Shown here in pieces: positions 24,442-33,099 of a stretch of 64,000 nucleotides of DNA (the stretch's first letter is position 1; every line of letters starts with the position of its first letter). Below the pieces are notes generated by a model. The model ran no database searches and was not told where the DNA came from. It worked only from the letters and a program-made list of their open reading frames with translations. The position numbers were made by a program, and so were the translations under genes. This stretch comes from UKL13-3 sp044353855 (GTDB lineage Bacteria > Bacteroidota > Bacteroidia > UKL13-3): positions 62,001 through 126,000 of the forward strand of contig JBILBF010000003.1 of assembly GCA_044353855.1 (NCBI GenBank), read 5' to 3'.

Positions 24442-27158
24442 TATTTTTTAAGTTTAGAGTTTTCATATTCGGAAAATAATTGTTGATACAATTCAACTTT
24501 TTTTTCCTTAAGCATTTTTTTAAAATGAGCTTGTGATATAACAAATGTAAGACTTGTACCTTCATATTTTAATCTTTTCTTAGTAACATCCCTTGTCTTA
24601 AAATCTGAGTAATAACTCATTGCTTTATCTAATTCTCTAAACTCTCTAACCATCAACAATTGAAACCCTTCATTTGACAACATTGGGTTTACACGTAAAT
24701 TATCAAACTCATTAAACTCTTCGTGATAAGCATTCATTTTGCTCAAAAACTCATTCATATCTAGCTTATCATCATTTATTGCTACTACCATATAAAAAGG
24801 TCCTTCAGGTATAATTACAAAATCTGGTTCTTTAGGTTTTAAAGAATCCGGTATTATTTTTTCATCTAGCTTAGATAGGTAATTTAAAATCGCTTGTGCC
24901 CTATCACCAACATCAGTTTTGGGATACCTCAATACCAATTCATTTAAGTGCAATTTAAAATGATCAATTGATTCAGTTTTGCCAACAGCTAATGCATAAA
25001 TCAAATCAAATTTTGCTTGCAATGAATTGCCAGCAAATTTTTTATCTGCTTCTTGTTTTTTAATTTTTACTTCTTCAAAATTACCTGTAGAATATAATTC
25101 ATATATATATTCATAGGCATCAACAACAGCAATATTTGCATCGGTTTCGGCACTGTTTACTGTTTTATTTTGAATAATAAGTGCATATGGACTTTCAGGA
25201 TATTCTGCAATTAATCTGTTCTTTTTTATAGATGCTTGTTCGTTATTGTCTATTGTTATGTATAATTTGTGTAATTTATACAAAACTTGAGGTTCGTATT
25301 CACTACCTGGAAAACGATACAATAACAATTCGAAATCTTTGATGGCTTCTTTTGAATCATCTAGTTTTTCATCGTAAATAATACCTAAATTATAATAGGC
25401 ATCTAATAACCTATTGTTTGATCTTTTTAATTGATCTTTGGTGTAAGGTACATTCTCAATCCAACTTTTTCTACTTCCACTTATAGCTGGTATAAAATCT
25501 AAACCCTCAGTAGTATCTGTTGATGCATTTTCAGTTTGTGTTGATTCCGTTTTTATTGCATTATTTGCTTCAGTATTTGACTTTTCACCACTTTCAGTTG
25601 GAAGAATAGTTTCCAGTTTCTCTATAGCTGCAATACGCCAATAATCTTCGTTTGTGCGCATTCCCCATTTTTTCTGACTAAAAAACTCTGCTGCCCCAGA
25701 GGCCATAATAGCAGGATTGTAAAAATACCATTGCCCTTGTTGTCCAAATCCTGCACTGGTTGTATTTGCCAATTTAATTTCTGGATTTAATTGAGCTAAG
25801 CGAGCGGCTTCTTTTTTATCTTTTGACTTTTTTAGATTTACTAAAGAATCTAGACTGGCTTGCGTTATCCATTGATTAATTTTTTGGTCAATTTCAACCT
25901 CATTCAATTTAGCAAGTTCTTGTAAACTATCTTCTGTTTCAATTACAATTAAGTTGTTTATTAAATCTGACAATACCGTTTTTTTGATAATTATTTTCTG
26001 ATAGTCTTTATAGGTTGAATTTATAGACGATGCTGTACTATCATAATAAGCTTGTGCTAATTTATAATTGGGCATTTCTAAATAAATAGTTCCTAAGGCT
26101 AGGTATGCTAATGCTTTTTGATTGGGATTTTTACCTTGAACTTCTGAGCATTTTTTAAAATCATAAATAGCTTGTTGAACATTTTTCTCTTTCATTTCCA
26201 AATTACCCAACTCATACCATATTTGATCATAATAGCCATCATTTTTATCATCTTTTAGCATGCGCTTTAATGAACGTCTTATTTGTTTTGCAGCACTTTT
26301 ATCATTTAAATCATAAGCTTTTGCTAAGTTAATACTTGCATTAAATTCAAATTCATATGGTGCAAGCATATTGAGTATTTTGCTGTAATATTGATTGGCA
26401 ATTTTGATACTATCCATTTCCGTATATAGCTGAGCTAAAATATAGGTATAGCGTATCTTAACTTGTTTTTGAGTTGCATATGATAAAGCAATTGTAAGTT
26501 TCTCCGTTGCACTCACAAATTTTCTTTGTTTAATGGCAATATCTGCAGCAGTAGCATAAATTTCTTGAGAATATTCTTTGGGGGTTTCAGGAAAAATTTT
26601 GTGGTATATCGATTGTTTTTTTATTTTACTTTGTTCTTCGCTTAGTAACAATCCAATCACAGCTTCAGCTTCGTCAATTTTTCCTAAACCAGCATAACAT
26701 TTTGCTATCCAAGCTGTGCAAACGGGTTTTAATCCTTTGTCTTTAAACTTGGAATTTACAAACTGAAAGGCTTCCATTCCGGCATAATAATCGCGTTTGT
26801 AATAATGAGCCTTACCCATCAAATAATAACTATTATCCGTATAACTGCCTACGTAATGGTTTTGAATTGCTAAAGAAACTTTTTTAAGAACTATATCTAA
26901 TTGACCAGCAACTCCTTTTGATGCAGCCTCATCACCATACGGAAACACTTCTAATAGTTTGGTAAAATCATCTTGGTGACCTTTTTCGAGAGATTCCAAT
27001 GTTTCTAATAGCTTTACTTCACCATTAAAATAAACATTAAAACGACCAGTCATCGTATGCCACTTACGGTTCAACCACTTATCTTTAGTAGGACTACATG
27101 CAGATAACAGCAAACAAGTAGCTACAAAACATCCTATAAAAAAATTAACTATACGCAA
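24441..27158 (-). CDS. porW: TPR lipoprotein, PorW/SprE-like type IX secretion factor
   Basis: 905-residue lipoprotein: signal peptide with lipobox LSAC (C21), then the N-terminal sequence SPTKDKWLNRKWHTMTGRFN and VYFNGE, which resembles PorW/SprE of the type IX secretion system. Many tetratricopeptide repeats fill residues 100-400 and 540-720 (for example NKALAYLALGTIYLEMPNYK-like units). The C-terminal part is a lysine-rich region. SprE is needed for gliding and protein export in Flavobacterium, PorW for gingipain export in Porphyromonas. The assignment rests on the N-terminal motif, size and lipobox; other TPR lipoproteins cannot be fully excluded. Confidence 0.75.
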   Translation of the reverse strand: MRIVNFFIGCFVATCLLLSACSPTKDKWLNRKWHTMTGRFNVYFNGEVKLLETLESLEKGHQDDFTKLLEVFPYGDEAASKGVAGQLDIVLKKVSLAIQNHYVGSYTDNSYYLMGKAHYYKRDYYAGMEAFQFVNSKFKDKGLKPVCTAWIAKCYAGLGKIDEAEAVIGLLLSEEQSKIKKQSIYHKIFPETPKEYSQEIYATAADIAIKQRKFVSATEKLTIALSYATQKQVKIRYTYILAQLYTEMDSIKIANQYYSKILNMLAPYEFEFNASINLAKAYDLNDKSAAKQIRRSLKRMLKDDKNDGYYDQIWYELGNLEMKEKNVQQAIYDFKKCSEVQGKNPNQKALAYLALGTIYLEMPNYKLAQAYYDSTASSINSTYKDYQKIIIKKTVLSDLINNLIVIETEDSLQELAKLNEVEIDQKINQWITQASLDSLVNLKKSKDKKEAARLAQLNPEIKLANTTSAGFGQQGQWYFYNPAIMASGAAEFFSQKKWGMRTNEDYWRIAAIEKLETILPTESGEKSNTEANNAIKTESTQTENASTDTTEGLDFIPAISGSRKSWIENVPYTKDQLKRSNNRLLDAYYNLGIIYDEKLDDSKEAIKDFELLLYRFPGSEYEPQVLYKLHKLYITIDNNEQASIKKNRLIAEYPESPYALIIQNKTVNSAETDANIAVVDAYEYIYELYSTGNFEEVKIKKQEADKKFAGNSLQAKFDLIYALAVGKTESIDHFKLHLNELVLRYPKTDVGDRAQAILNYLSKLDEKIIPDSLKPKEPDFVIIPEGPFYMVVAINDDKLDMNEFLSKMNAYHEEFNEFDNLRVNPMLSNEGFQLLMVREFRELDKAMSYYSDFKTRDVTKKRLKYEGTSLTFVISQAHFKKMLKEKKVELYQQLFSEYENSKLKK

Positions 27159-27161
27159 TTG

Positions 27162-27195
27162 AGTTTATGTATGAAGTATAAGTGAATAGTATAAC
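27162..27195 (+). repeat. Heptamer-like tract upstream of porW
   Basis: AGTTTAT, GTATGA, AGTATAA, GTGAAT, AGTATAA: an alternating 7/6-base rhythm beginning with the same AGTTTAT unit as other members. It lies in the 5' leader of porW, between promoter and start. Confidence 0.45.
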
Positions 27196-27205
27196 TTTGG
27201 AGTCG

Positions 27206-27235
27206 CAAAAATATTTTAATAAGCTTAACTTCAAA
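27206..27235 (-). promoter_or_regulatory. Promoter of porW-PBP1A
   Basis: Minus strand TTTG (27232-27235), 18 bases, TATTTTTG (27206-27213). Good consensus; places the start about 40 bases before the porW ATG. Confidence 0.65.
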
Positions 27236-27274
27236 GTGTAATTAAATATAAACGAAAACATAACTTGCATTCGC

Positions 27275-27649
27275 ATGACAGAACAGAAGAAAAAATTAAT
27301 TCATAAATTAAAAAATAAATTCAGATTGGTTATTATCAATGATGGCACATTTGAAGAGAAGTTTTCCTATAGTTTAACGCCAATGAATGTATTTATAGGT
27401 TTCAGTTCATTTTTAGTTTTTTTTGCCGCTATTATTATTGTGCTTATCGTTTTTACACCCGTTCGGGAATTTATACCAGGCTATTCTGATCCTAATGCCA
27501 AACGTAATTTAAATGCATTACTGATCAGAACAGACTCACTCGAAAATGTGTTAACTGAAAAAGATGCTTATTACAAAAATATTTTAAATATCATGAATGA
27601 TAATATCATCACTAGAGACACCTCCGTTTTAGACATTCCAAAAAAATAA
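27275..27649 (+). CDS. M23-peptidase-like membrane protein lacking the catalytic domain
   Basis: 124 residues. The sequence KFRLVIINDGTFEEKFSYSL followed by a membrane helix (about 37-62) and FTPVREFIPGYSDPNAKRNL matches the N-terminal anchor of a widespread Bacteroidota M23 endopeptidase. The normal protein continues for over 150 residues into a LytM domain; here the frame stops after a short helix (RTDSLENVLTEKDAYYKNIL). No peptidase sequence exists in the 150 bases that follow, and a clean terminator comes next. It could be a stand-alone scaffold for a partner enzyme. The neighbour is bactofilin, a common partner of M23 enzymes. Confidence 0.7.
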   Translation: MTEQKKKLIHKLKNKFRLVIINDGTFEEKFSYSLTPMNVFIGFSSFLVFFAAIIIVLIVFTPVREFIPGYSDPNAKRNLNALLIRTDSLENVLTEKDAYYKNILNIMNDNIITRDTSVLDIPKK

Positions 27650-27706
27650 TAATACCTTCCAAAATACTCCGTTCGGAATTTAAGTCAAAACTGCTTACTT
27701 TTGTGT

Positions 27707-27734
27707 AAGGTTTAATTATAAAACCTTTTTTTTT
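27707..27734 (+). terminator. Terminator after the M23-like gene
   Basis: AAGGTTT, a 7-base loop, AAACCTT, then seven more Ts. Textbook intrinsic terminator; it isolates the M23-like gene from the bactofilin-atp transcript. Confidence 0.85.
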
Positions 27735-27799
27735 CCGATTTGAGTATTCAGTGTAAATGAAACCTTATCTTTTTTCAATTATATAAACCACCATAAGAC

Positions 27800-28246
27800 A
27801 TGGCCATGTTTAATTCTTCTAAAAATAATACACCTGCTTTTAACCCCAATAACTTAAATATTATCAATGCTGGTACAACCATACTAGGAGACTTAAACTC
27901 AGAAGGGGATATGCGCATTGATGGAACAGTAAAAGGATATGTCTCTTCTAAAGCCCGTCTTGTTTTAGGTAATACATGCAAAGTGGAAGGTGATATAAAA
28001 GCTGTCAATCTTGAACTTTCTGGAGAGGTAAATGGTAATATTTATGTTACTGAATTGCTTACTGTTAAAGCTTCAGCTAAAATTAACGGTAATATTGTTT
28101 CCAATAAACTTATTATTGAAGCAGGAGCTGAATTTAATGGCAACTGTGCCATGCGTGAAAACAAAAATATTCTGAAAAAAGTCGTTAACGAGGATATACA
28201 ATCAGGTAAACTATCAGATGTTCCAAAACAAGCCAATATCTACTAA
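27800..28246 (+). CDS. Bactofilin
   Basis: 148-residue bactofilin (DUF583), a polymer-forming cytoskeletal protein with a right-handed beta-helix core: GTTILGDLNSEGDMRIDGTV, then KVEGDIKAVNLELSGEVNGN, then repeats to about residue 118. Disordered tails flank the core. In other bacteria it scaffolds cell-wall enzymes. Its 3' end overlaps the atpZ start by 29 bases, placing it at the head of the ATP synthase operon. Confidence 0.93.
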   Translation: MAMFNSSKNNTPAFNPNNLNIINAGTTILGDLNSEGDMRIDGTVKGYVSSKARLVLGNTCKVEGDIKAVNLELSGEVNGNIYVTELLTVKASAKINGNIVSNKLIIEAGAEFNGNCAMRENKNILKKVVNEDIQSGKLSDVPKQANIY

Positions 28247-28451
28247 AATAGCAGGATACAGCGCTCTTGGTTTTCAATGGATTGTTGTATTTGTTGGTCT
28301 ATCTCTTGGTGGAAATTGGATTGATAAAAACCAGCAACTTAGCTTTCCAGCATTTACATTACTTGGCGTATTTTTAGCCCTTTTCATTATTTTTTATTCT
28401 TTATTTAAATTGGTTTCGAACCAGAATAAAAGCACAAAACATGACGCTTAA
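28218..28451 (+). CDS. atpZ: AtpZ-like F0F1 ATPase accessory protein
   Basis: 77 residues with two membrane helices (SALGFQWIVVFVGLSLGGNW and FPAFTLLGVFLALFIIFYSL), the AtpZ/AtpI-like fold that often leads atp operons. The GNWIDKN loop is typical. Start is the only ATG that fits; it overlaps bactofilin by 29 bases and the next gene by 11. The likely role is membrane assembly of the c-ring or ion supply to it. Confidence 0.8.
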   Translation: MFQNKPISTKIAGYSALGFQWIVVFVGLSLGGNWIDKNQQLSFPAFTLLGVFLALFIIFYSLFKLVSNQNKSTKHDA

Positions 28452-28845
28452 ATTTTATCTATATTTAGTTGGTATAACTTTGTTGCAAATTGGCATTGTT
28501 TTGCAACTTGCTAGTTTACTTCCTGTTACTGATACCGTGATAAGTATCATATTTATGGGGGTATTAACTGCAGCTATTTATCCAATTGCCATGAATGGAC
28601 GAAAAAGCAATGATGGATTTACCTTTGTAATATCAGCATATGCAAGTATTGGCATTCGTTTTATTCTGAGTTTATGTTTTGTTGTATATTATAAAATTAC
28701 TCGCTCTCATTATGAAATGGGTTTCATTTTAGCCTTTTTTACAAGTTATATTTTATACACATTATTTGAAATTTATTGGTTAACTACTAAATTGCGACCC
28801 AATTTAAATGAAAAAGCGAGTACCAATGATTCGAATAACAAATAG
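28441..28845 (+). CDS. AtpI-like membrane protein of the ATP synthase operon
   Basis: 134 residues with four predicted membrane helices (FYLYLVGITLLQIGIVLQLA, DTVISIIFMGVLTAAIYPIA, FVISAYASIGIRFILSLCFV, EMGFILAFFTSYILYTLFEI). In position and topology it corresponds to AtpI/AtpR-like proteins between atpZ and atpB. No catalytic motif. It overlaps atpZ by 11 and atpB by 38 bases (20 if atpB starts at 28826). Confidence 0.72.
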   Translation: MTLKFYLYLVGITLLQIGIVLQLASLLPVTDTVISIIFMGVLTAAIYPIAMNGRKSNDGFTFVISAYASIGIRFILSLCFVVYYKITRSHYEMGFILAFFTSYILYTLFEIYWLTTKLRPNLNEKASTNDSNNK

Positions 28846-30010
28846 ATTATCAAAGAGAAACGGCCTAATTTCTAGTCTTTTTACACTCGCACTTTTATTC
28901 GGAAACTTTGGTGCAATTGCCCAACATGAGCATAAAGCTACCGAAACTATTGAACAGTCTACCGAAAAATTAGATTCAACCCTAATTAACGAAGCAGAAA
29001 ATGTTGGAGAAGTTGCCATTGGCCATCACGAAAATACTGAAGAAAAATTTAATACCAGCAAAGTTATAATGGAGCATATTGCCGATGCACACGATTGGCA
29101 TTTATGGGGCCACACTTCTATTCATTTACCTGTAATAGTCTATACCAGTAAAGGATTTGAGTTTTTTTCGTCAGGTAAATTTAACCATGGCCACGATGCA
29201 TATAAAGGTAGCCACCACACTTACAAACTAGATAAAAGCAAACCCGAAAAAGAAAAAATTGTGGTTATTGGAACAGATAACCAAGTTGATGAAGCAGCAA
29301 CATCTAGCCTTATCGATTTTTCAATTACTAAAAATGTAGTATCAATTATGATTTCGATGCTATTGTTATGTTTAATATTTATAAGCATTGCCAATAGCTA
29401 CAAAAAACGTGGATTAAGCGCACCAAAAGGATTACAATCTTGGTTAGAGCCAATAATTTTATTTGTTAGAGATGAAATAGCCCGCCCTAATTTAGGTGAT
29501 AAGTACGCTAAGTTTATGCCCTATTTACTGACTGTATTTTTCTTTATATGGATTAACAATATGTTAGGCCTTGTTCCATTTTTTCCAGGAGGAGCAAATG
29601 TTACAGGTAATATTGCCGTTACACTTGTATTGGCAGCAATGACATTTATACTTACTACCATTAACGGAACCAAAACATATTGGGGACATGTATTTACACC
29701 ACATGTTCCACTTTGGTTATATCCATTAATGATTCCTGTAGAAATTATTGGCTTATTTACCAAGCCATTTGCATTAATGATTCGTTTGTTTGCCAATCTT
29801 ACAGCAGGTCATATTCTTATTTTAAGTTTAGTTTGTTTAATCTTTATTTATAAATCATTGGCTGTAGCCTCAGTATCGGTTCCGTTTGTAGTTTTTATTA
29901 GCGTAATCGAATTGTTGGTAGCATTCATTCAGGCGTTTATTTTCACTATTCTTTCAGCGTTATACATTGGTATGGCACTAGAAAAACCAAGTGAAGAAGC
30001 ACACCATTAA
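28808..30010 (+). CDS. atpB: ATP synthase F0 subunit a
   Basis: 400 residues, longer than the usual 240-280 because of an exported histidine-rich N-terminal extension (about residues 35-170, with ADAHDWHLWGHTSIHLPVIV), as found in Bacteroidota. A signal peptide precedes it. The membrane part has the proton-pathway arginine in FALMIRLFANLTAGH and the C-terminal helices. The start may be at 28826 (second ATG, MIRITNRLSKR), which gives a more normal signal peptide. Forms the proton half-channels against the c-ring. Confidence 0.95.
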   Translation: MKKRVPMIRITNRLSKRNGLISSLFTLALLFGNFGAIAQHEHKATETIEQSTEKLDSTLINEAENVGEVAIGHHENTEEKFNTSKVIMEHIADAHDWHLWGHTSIHLPVIVYTSKGFEFFSSGKFNHGHDAYKGSHHTYKLDKSKPEKEKIVVIGTDNQVDEAATSSLIDFSITKNVVSIMISMLLLCLIFISIANSYKKRGLSAPKGLQSWLEPIILFVRDEIARPNLGDKYAKFMPYLLTVFFFIWINNMLGLVPFFPGGANVTGNIAVTLVLAAMTFILTTINGTKTYWGHVFTPHVPLWLYPLMIPVEIIGLFTKPFALMIRLFANLTAGHILILSLVCLIFIYKSLAVASVSVPFVVFISVIELLVAFIQAFIFTILSALYIGMALEKPSEEAHH

Positions 30011-30050
30011 ATAGAATTTTTTTTTGTTCAACCAAATAATATAAATCAAA

Positions 30051-30260
30051 ATGACAGGAAGTATTGCTGCAATTGGAGCCGGCTTAGCCGCTATCGGAGC
30101 TGGAATCGGAGTAGGACTCATTGGAGGATCTGCTATGGAAGGTATTGCTCGTCAGCCAGAGGCTGCTAACAAAATTCAAACTGCTATGTTAATCGCTGCT
30201 GCCTTTGTTGAGGCTGTATCGCTTTTCGCGGTAGTTGTTGCATTGTTAGGCAACGGCTAA
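30051..30260 (+). CDS. atpE: ATP synthase F0 subunit c
   Basis: 69 residues, two membrane helices forming one c-ring hairpin: glycine-rich helix 1 (AIGAGLAAIGAGIGVGLIGG), polar loop ARQPEA, and helix 2 with proton-binding E54 (AAFVEAVSLFAVVV). No sodium-site pattern is obvious, so proton coupling is likely. A strong hairpin follows the gene. Confidence 0.97.
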   Translation: MTGSIAAIGAGLAAIGAGIGVGLIGGSAMEGIARQPEAANKIQTAMLIAAAFVEAVSLFAVVVALLGNG

Positions 30261-30269
30261 GACTGAATG

Positions 30270-30315
30270 TATTGAAACAACTTAGCCAATCATTATAGGC
30301 AAAGTTGTTTCAATA
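30270..30315 (+). other. 14-bp inverted repeat between atpE and atpF
   Basis: TATTGAAACAACTT (30270-30283) pairs perfectly with AAGTTGTTTCAATA (30302-30315); the 18-base loop has an inner GCC/GGC. No immediate T-run. It may protect the atpE message end or cause partial termination, helping to make excess subunit c; this is inferred. Confidence 0.7.
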
Positions 30316-30356
30316 TATTATTTTACAAAAAAAAAACACTTTTATTATAATACATT

Positions 30357-30851
30357 ATGGATTTAGTTACACCCAGTATAGGATTGGTATTTTGGTCAAC
30401 CATTTCATTTTTGTTATTGTTTTTTGTGCTAACCAAATTTGCATGGAAACCCATAACAGCAGCATTACTCGAAAGAGAAAATTCAATTGACGAAGCTTTA
30501 AAATCGGCTGATAATGCTCGTAAGCAAATGGAAAAACTAACAGCAGATAATGAGAAATTATTAAATCAAGCTCGTGCTGAAAGAGATGCAATGCTTAAAG
30601 ATGCTAATGATATTAAAGAAGGCATAATCGCACAAGCAAAAAAATCAGCAGGTGATGAAGGTGCTAAAATTATTGCAAATGCAAAAGCAAGTATCGAACA
30701 AGAAAAAGTTGCTGCTATGAATGAATTAAAAACTCAGGTAGCATTGCTTTCAGTTGATATGGCCGAAAAAATTCTTCGTAAAAAAATGGACGATAGAAGC
30801 CAACAAGAAGCATTTGTAAACGAAAACTTAAAATCAATTAGTTTAAACTAA
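30357..30851 (+). CDS. atpF: ATP synthase F0 subunit b
   Basis: 164 residues: one N-terminal membrane helix (GLVFWSTISFLLLFFVLTKF) with the usual WKPI motif, then a long charged coiled coil (about residues 35-145, rich in A, K and E) that forms the peripheral stalk. Two base pairs separate its stop from atpH. Confidence 0.96.
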   Translation: MDLVTPSIGLVFWSTISFLLLFFVLTKFAWKPITAALLERENSIDEALKSADNARKQMEKLTADNEKLLNQARAERDAMLKDANDIKEGIIAQAKKSAGDEGAKIIANAKASIEQEKVAAMNELKTQVALLSVDMAEKILRKKMDDRSQQEAFVNENLKSISLN

Positions 30852-30852
30852 C

Positions 30853-31404
30853 ATGTCGGAACAAAGAGTAGCCGGCAGGTATGCCAAGTCCCTTATTGAT
30901 TTATCTAAGGAACAAAACATCCTTGATATAGTTAAAAATGATATGCTCATTTTTAAACAAACCCTACATCAAAATATAGCTTTGCTCAGTATGCTTAGAA
31001 GCCCCGTAGTTAATGGAGGTGATAAAATAGCTGTTTTAAAAAAAATATTTGAACCTACGTTCCATAAACTTACCATAGCTTTTTTTAATATTGTGGTTCG
31101 CAAAAACAGAGCCCTTGTATTGGGAAGTATATGCGATGCTTTTATAGAACAATACAACGATTTTAACAATATTATTTCGGCTACAGTAAAAACAGCTCAA
31201 CCAATTGATGCTGCAACAACAGCCGAAGTTACCCAGTTTATTGAAAAACAAAGTGGCAAAAAAGTAGCACTAGCTGCCACTGTTGATCCATCGCTTATTG
31301 GCGGATTGGTGATACAAGTTGGCGATAATTTATACGATGCCAGCATTGCAGGCAAACTCAATAAAGTAAAACAGAATTTATTAAACACTTACATTTCAAA
31401 ATAA
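30853..31404 (+). CDS. atpH: ATP synthase F1 subunit delta
   Basis: 183 residues, OSCP/delta family. The N-terminal helical domain begins RVAGRYAKSLIDLSKEQNIL; the C-terminal motif VDPSLIGGLVIQVGDNLYDA and SIAGKLNKVKQNL are diagnostic. Links the b stalk to the top of F1. It lies one base after the atpF stop and 7 before atpA. Confidence 0.96.
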   Translation: MSEQRVAGRYAKSLIDLSKEQNILDIVKNDMLIFKQTLHQNIALLSMLRSPVVNGGDKIAVLKKIFEPTFHKLTIAFFNIVVRKNRALVLGSICDAFIEQYNDFNNIISATVKTAQPIDAATTAEVTQFIEKQSGKKVALAATVDPSLIGGLVIQVGDNLYDASIAGKLNKVKQNLLNTYISK

Positions 31405-31411
31405 TTGAATT

Positions 31412-32992
31412 ATGGTAGAGATTAGACCTGACGAAGTATCAGCAATCATAAGAGAACAACTGAGTAATTTCAAAACAGAAGTTGAACTTGAAGAAGTAGG
31501 TACCGTGCTCCAAGTGGGTGATGGTATTGCACGTATTTATGGACTTTCTAAAGTACAATCGGGAGAGCTTATCGAATTTGCAAACGGTACTCAAGCTATT
31601 GTACTAAACTTAGAAGAAGACAATGTTGGAGCTGTAATGCTTGGCGATGCTACTTCAGTTGAAGAAGGTGCTACAGTAAAACGTACTGGCCGAATTGCCT
31701 CAATTAAAGTAGGCGAAGGAATGCTTGGACGTGTAGTAAATACTTTGGGACAACCCATAGATGGTAAAGGACCAATTGCTGGCGAAACATATGAAATGCC
31801 TTTAGAGCGCAAAGCACCAGGTGTAATTTTTCGTGAACCGGTAAAAGAGCCCTTGCAAACAGGTATTAAAGCTATTGATGCCATGATTCCTATCGGACGT
31901 GGACAACGCGAGTTGGTAATTGGTGACCGCCAAACTGGTAAAACTGCGGTGTGTTTAGATACTATCTTAAACCAAAAAGAATTTTACGAAGCAGGAAAAC
32001 CTGTGTATTGTATATATGTTGCTATTGGCCAAAAAGCTTCAACAGTAGCCCAAGTTGTTAATACACTTGAAGCAGCTGGAGCAATGGCTTATACTACTGT
32101 TGTTACTGCAACTTCATCTGACCCAGCTCCAATGCAATTTTTCGCACCTATGGCTGGTGCTGCAATTGGTGAGTTTTTCCGTGATACTGGTAGACCAGCA
32201 CTTATCATTTATGATGATTTATCAAAACAAGCTGTAGCTTACCGTGAAGTTTCATTATTGCTTCGCAGACCTCCAGGACGTGAAGCATATCCGGGTGATG
32301 TATTTTATTTGCATAGCCGTTTGCTTGAAAGAGCAGCTAAAATTATTGGAACGGATTCTATCGCTCAAGAAATGAATGATATTCCTCCTTCCATCAAACA
32401 TTTGGTAAAAGGTGGTGGTTCATTAACAGCTCTTCCAATTATTGAAACTCAAGCTGGTGACGTATCTGCTTATATTCCTACCAACGTGATTTCGATTACA
32501 GATGGCCAGATTTTCTTGGAGTCGAACTTGTTTAACTCAGGTGTTCGTCCTGCTATTAATGTTGGTATTTCGGTATCACGTGTGGGTGGTAATGCCCAAA
32601 TAAAATCAATGAAAAAAGTAGCGGGTACTTTAAAATTAGACCAAGCTCAATACCGTGAATTAGAAGCGTTCTCTAAATTTGGATCTGATTTAGATGCAGC
32701 TACAAAATCAGTATTGGATAAAGGTGCTCGTAACGTGGAAATTTTGAAACAAGGTCAGTTCTCTCCAGTTTCGGTTGAAAAACAAGTTGCTATTATATAC
32801 TTAGGTACTAAAGGATTAATGAATAAAATTCCTGTAGCTCATATTCGCGAGTTTGAAGCTGAATACCTTCGTTACCTTGAAACAAAACATGCGGATGTAT
32901 TGGCTGCATTGAAAAAAGGAGTATTCGGTGATGAACAAACAAGTGTATTAGAAAACGCAGCTAAAGAATTATCAGCAAAATATAGCGCTTAG
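31412..32992 (+). CDS. atpA: ATP synthase F1 subunit alpha
   Basis: 526 residues, full length. P-loop GDRQTGKTA and the family signature PAINVGISVSRVGG are present, together with GREAYPGDVFYLHSRLLERA. Alpha carries the non-catalytic nucleotide site and alternates with beta, whose gene is not in this window. Confidence 0.98.
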   Translation: MVEIRPDEVSAIIREQLSNFKTEVELEEVGTVLQVGDGIARIYGLSKVQSGELIEFANGTQAIVLNLEEDNVGAVMLGDATSVEEGATVKRTGRIASIKVGEGMLGRVVNTLGQPIDGKGPIAGETYEMPLERKAPGVIFREPVKEPLQTGIKAIDAMIPIGRGQRELVIGDRQTGKTAVCLDTILNQKEFYEAGKPVYCIYVAIGQKASTVAQVVNTLEAAGAMAYTTVVTATSSDPAPMQFFAPMAGAAIGEFFRDTGRPALIIYDDLSKQAVAYREVSLLLRRPPGREAYPGDVFYLHSRLLERAAKIIGTDSIAQEMNDIPPSIKHLVKGGGSLTALPIIETQAGDVSAYIPTNVISITDGQIFLESNLFNSGVRPAINVGISVSRVGGNAQIKSMKKVAGTLKLDQAQYRELEAFSKFGSDLDAATKSVLDKGARNVEILKQGQFSPVSVEKQVAIIYLGTKGLMNKIPVAHIREFEAEYLRYLETKHADVLAALKKGVFGDEQTSVLENAAKELSAKYSA

Positions 32993-33003
32993 GATTAGAG
33001 CAA

Positions 33004-33066
33004 AGTTGACTAAGTAATTTGGTTGATTAAGTAATTAGGCAGTGAAGCCTTTACTTAACCAATTCA
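33004..33066 (+). repeat. Direct and inverted repeat between atpA and atpG
   Basis: Two 17-base units differing at three places (33004-33020 and 33021-33037; core TAAGTAATT) are followed by a partly complementary arm (TTTACTTAACCAATTCAAC), giving an imperfect hairpin with GGC/GCC near its tip. Function unknown. Confidence 0.55.
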
Positions 33067-33099
33067 ACAAACACAATCAACTTATAACTTATACAATAA

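Noticed and set aside
27275..27649. Frameshifted M23 peptidase
   Set aside because: No LytM motif is found in any frame of the following 150 bases, so a simple frameshift cannot explain the short protein; domain loss is more likely.
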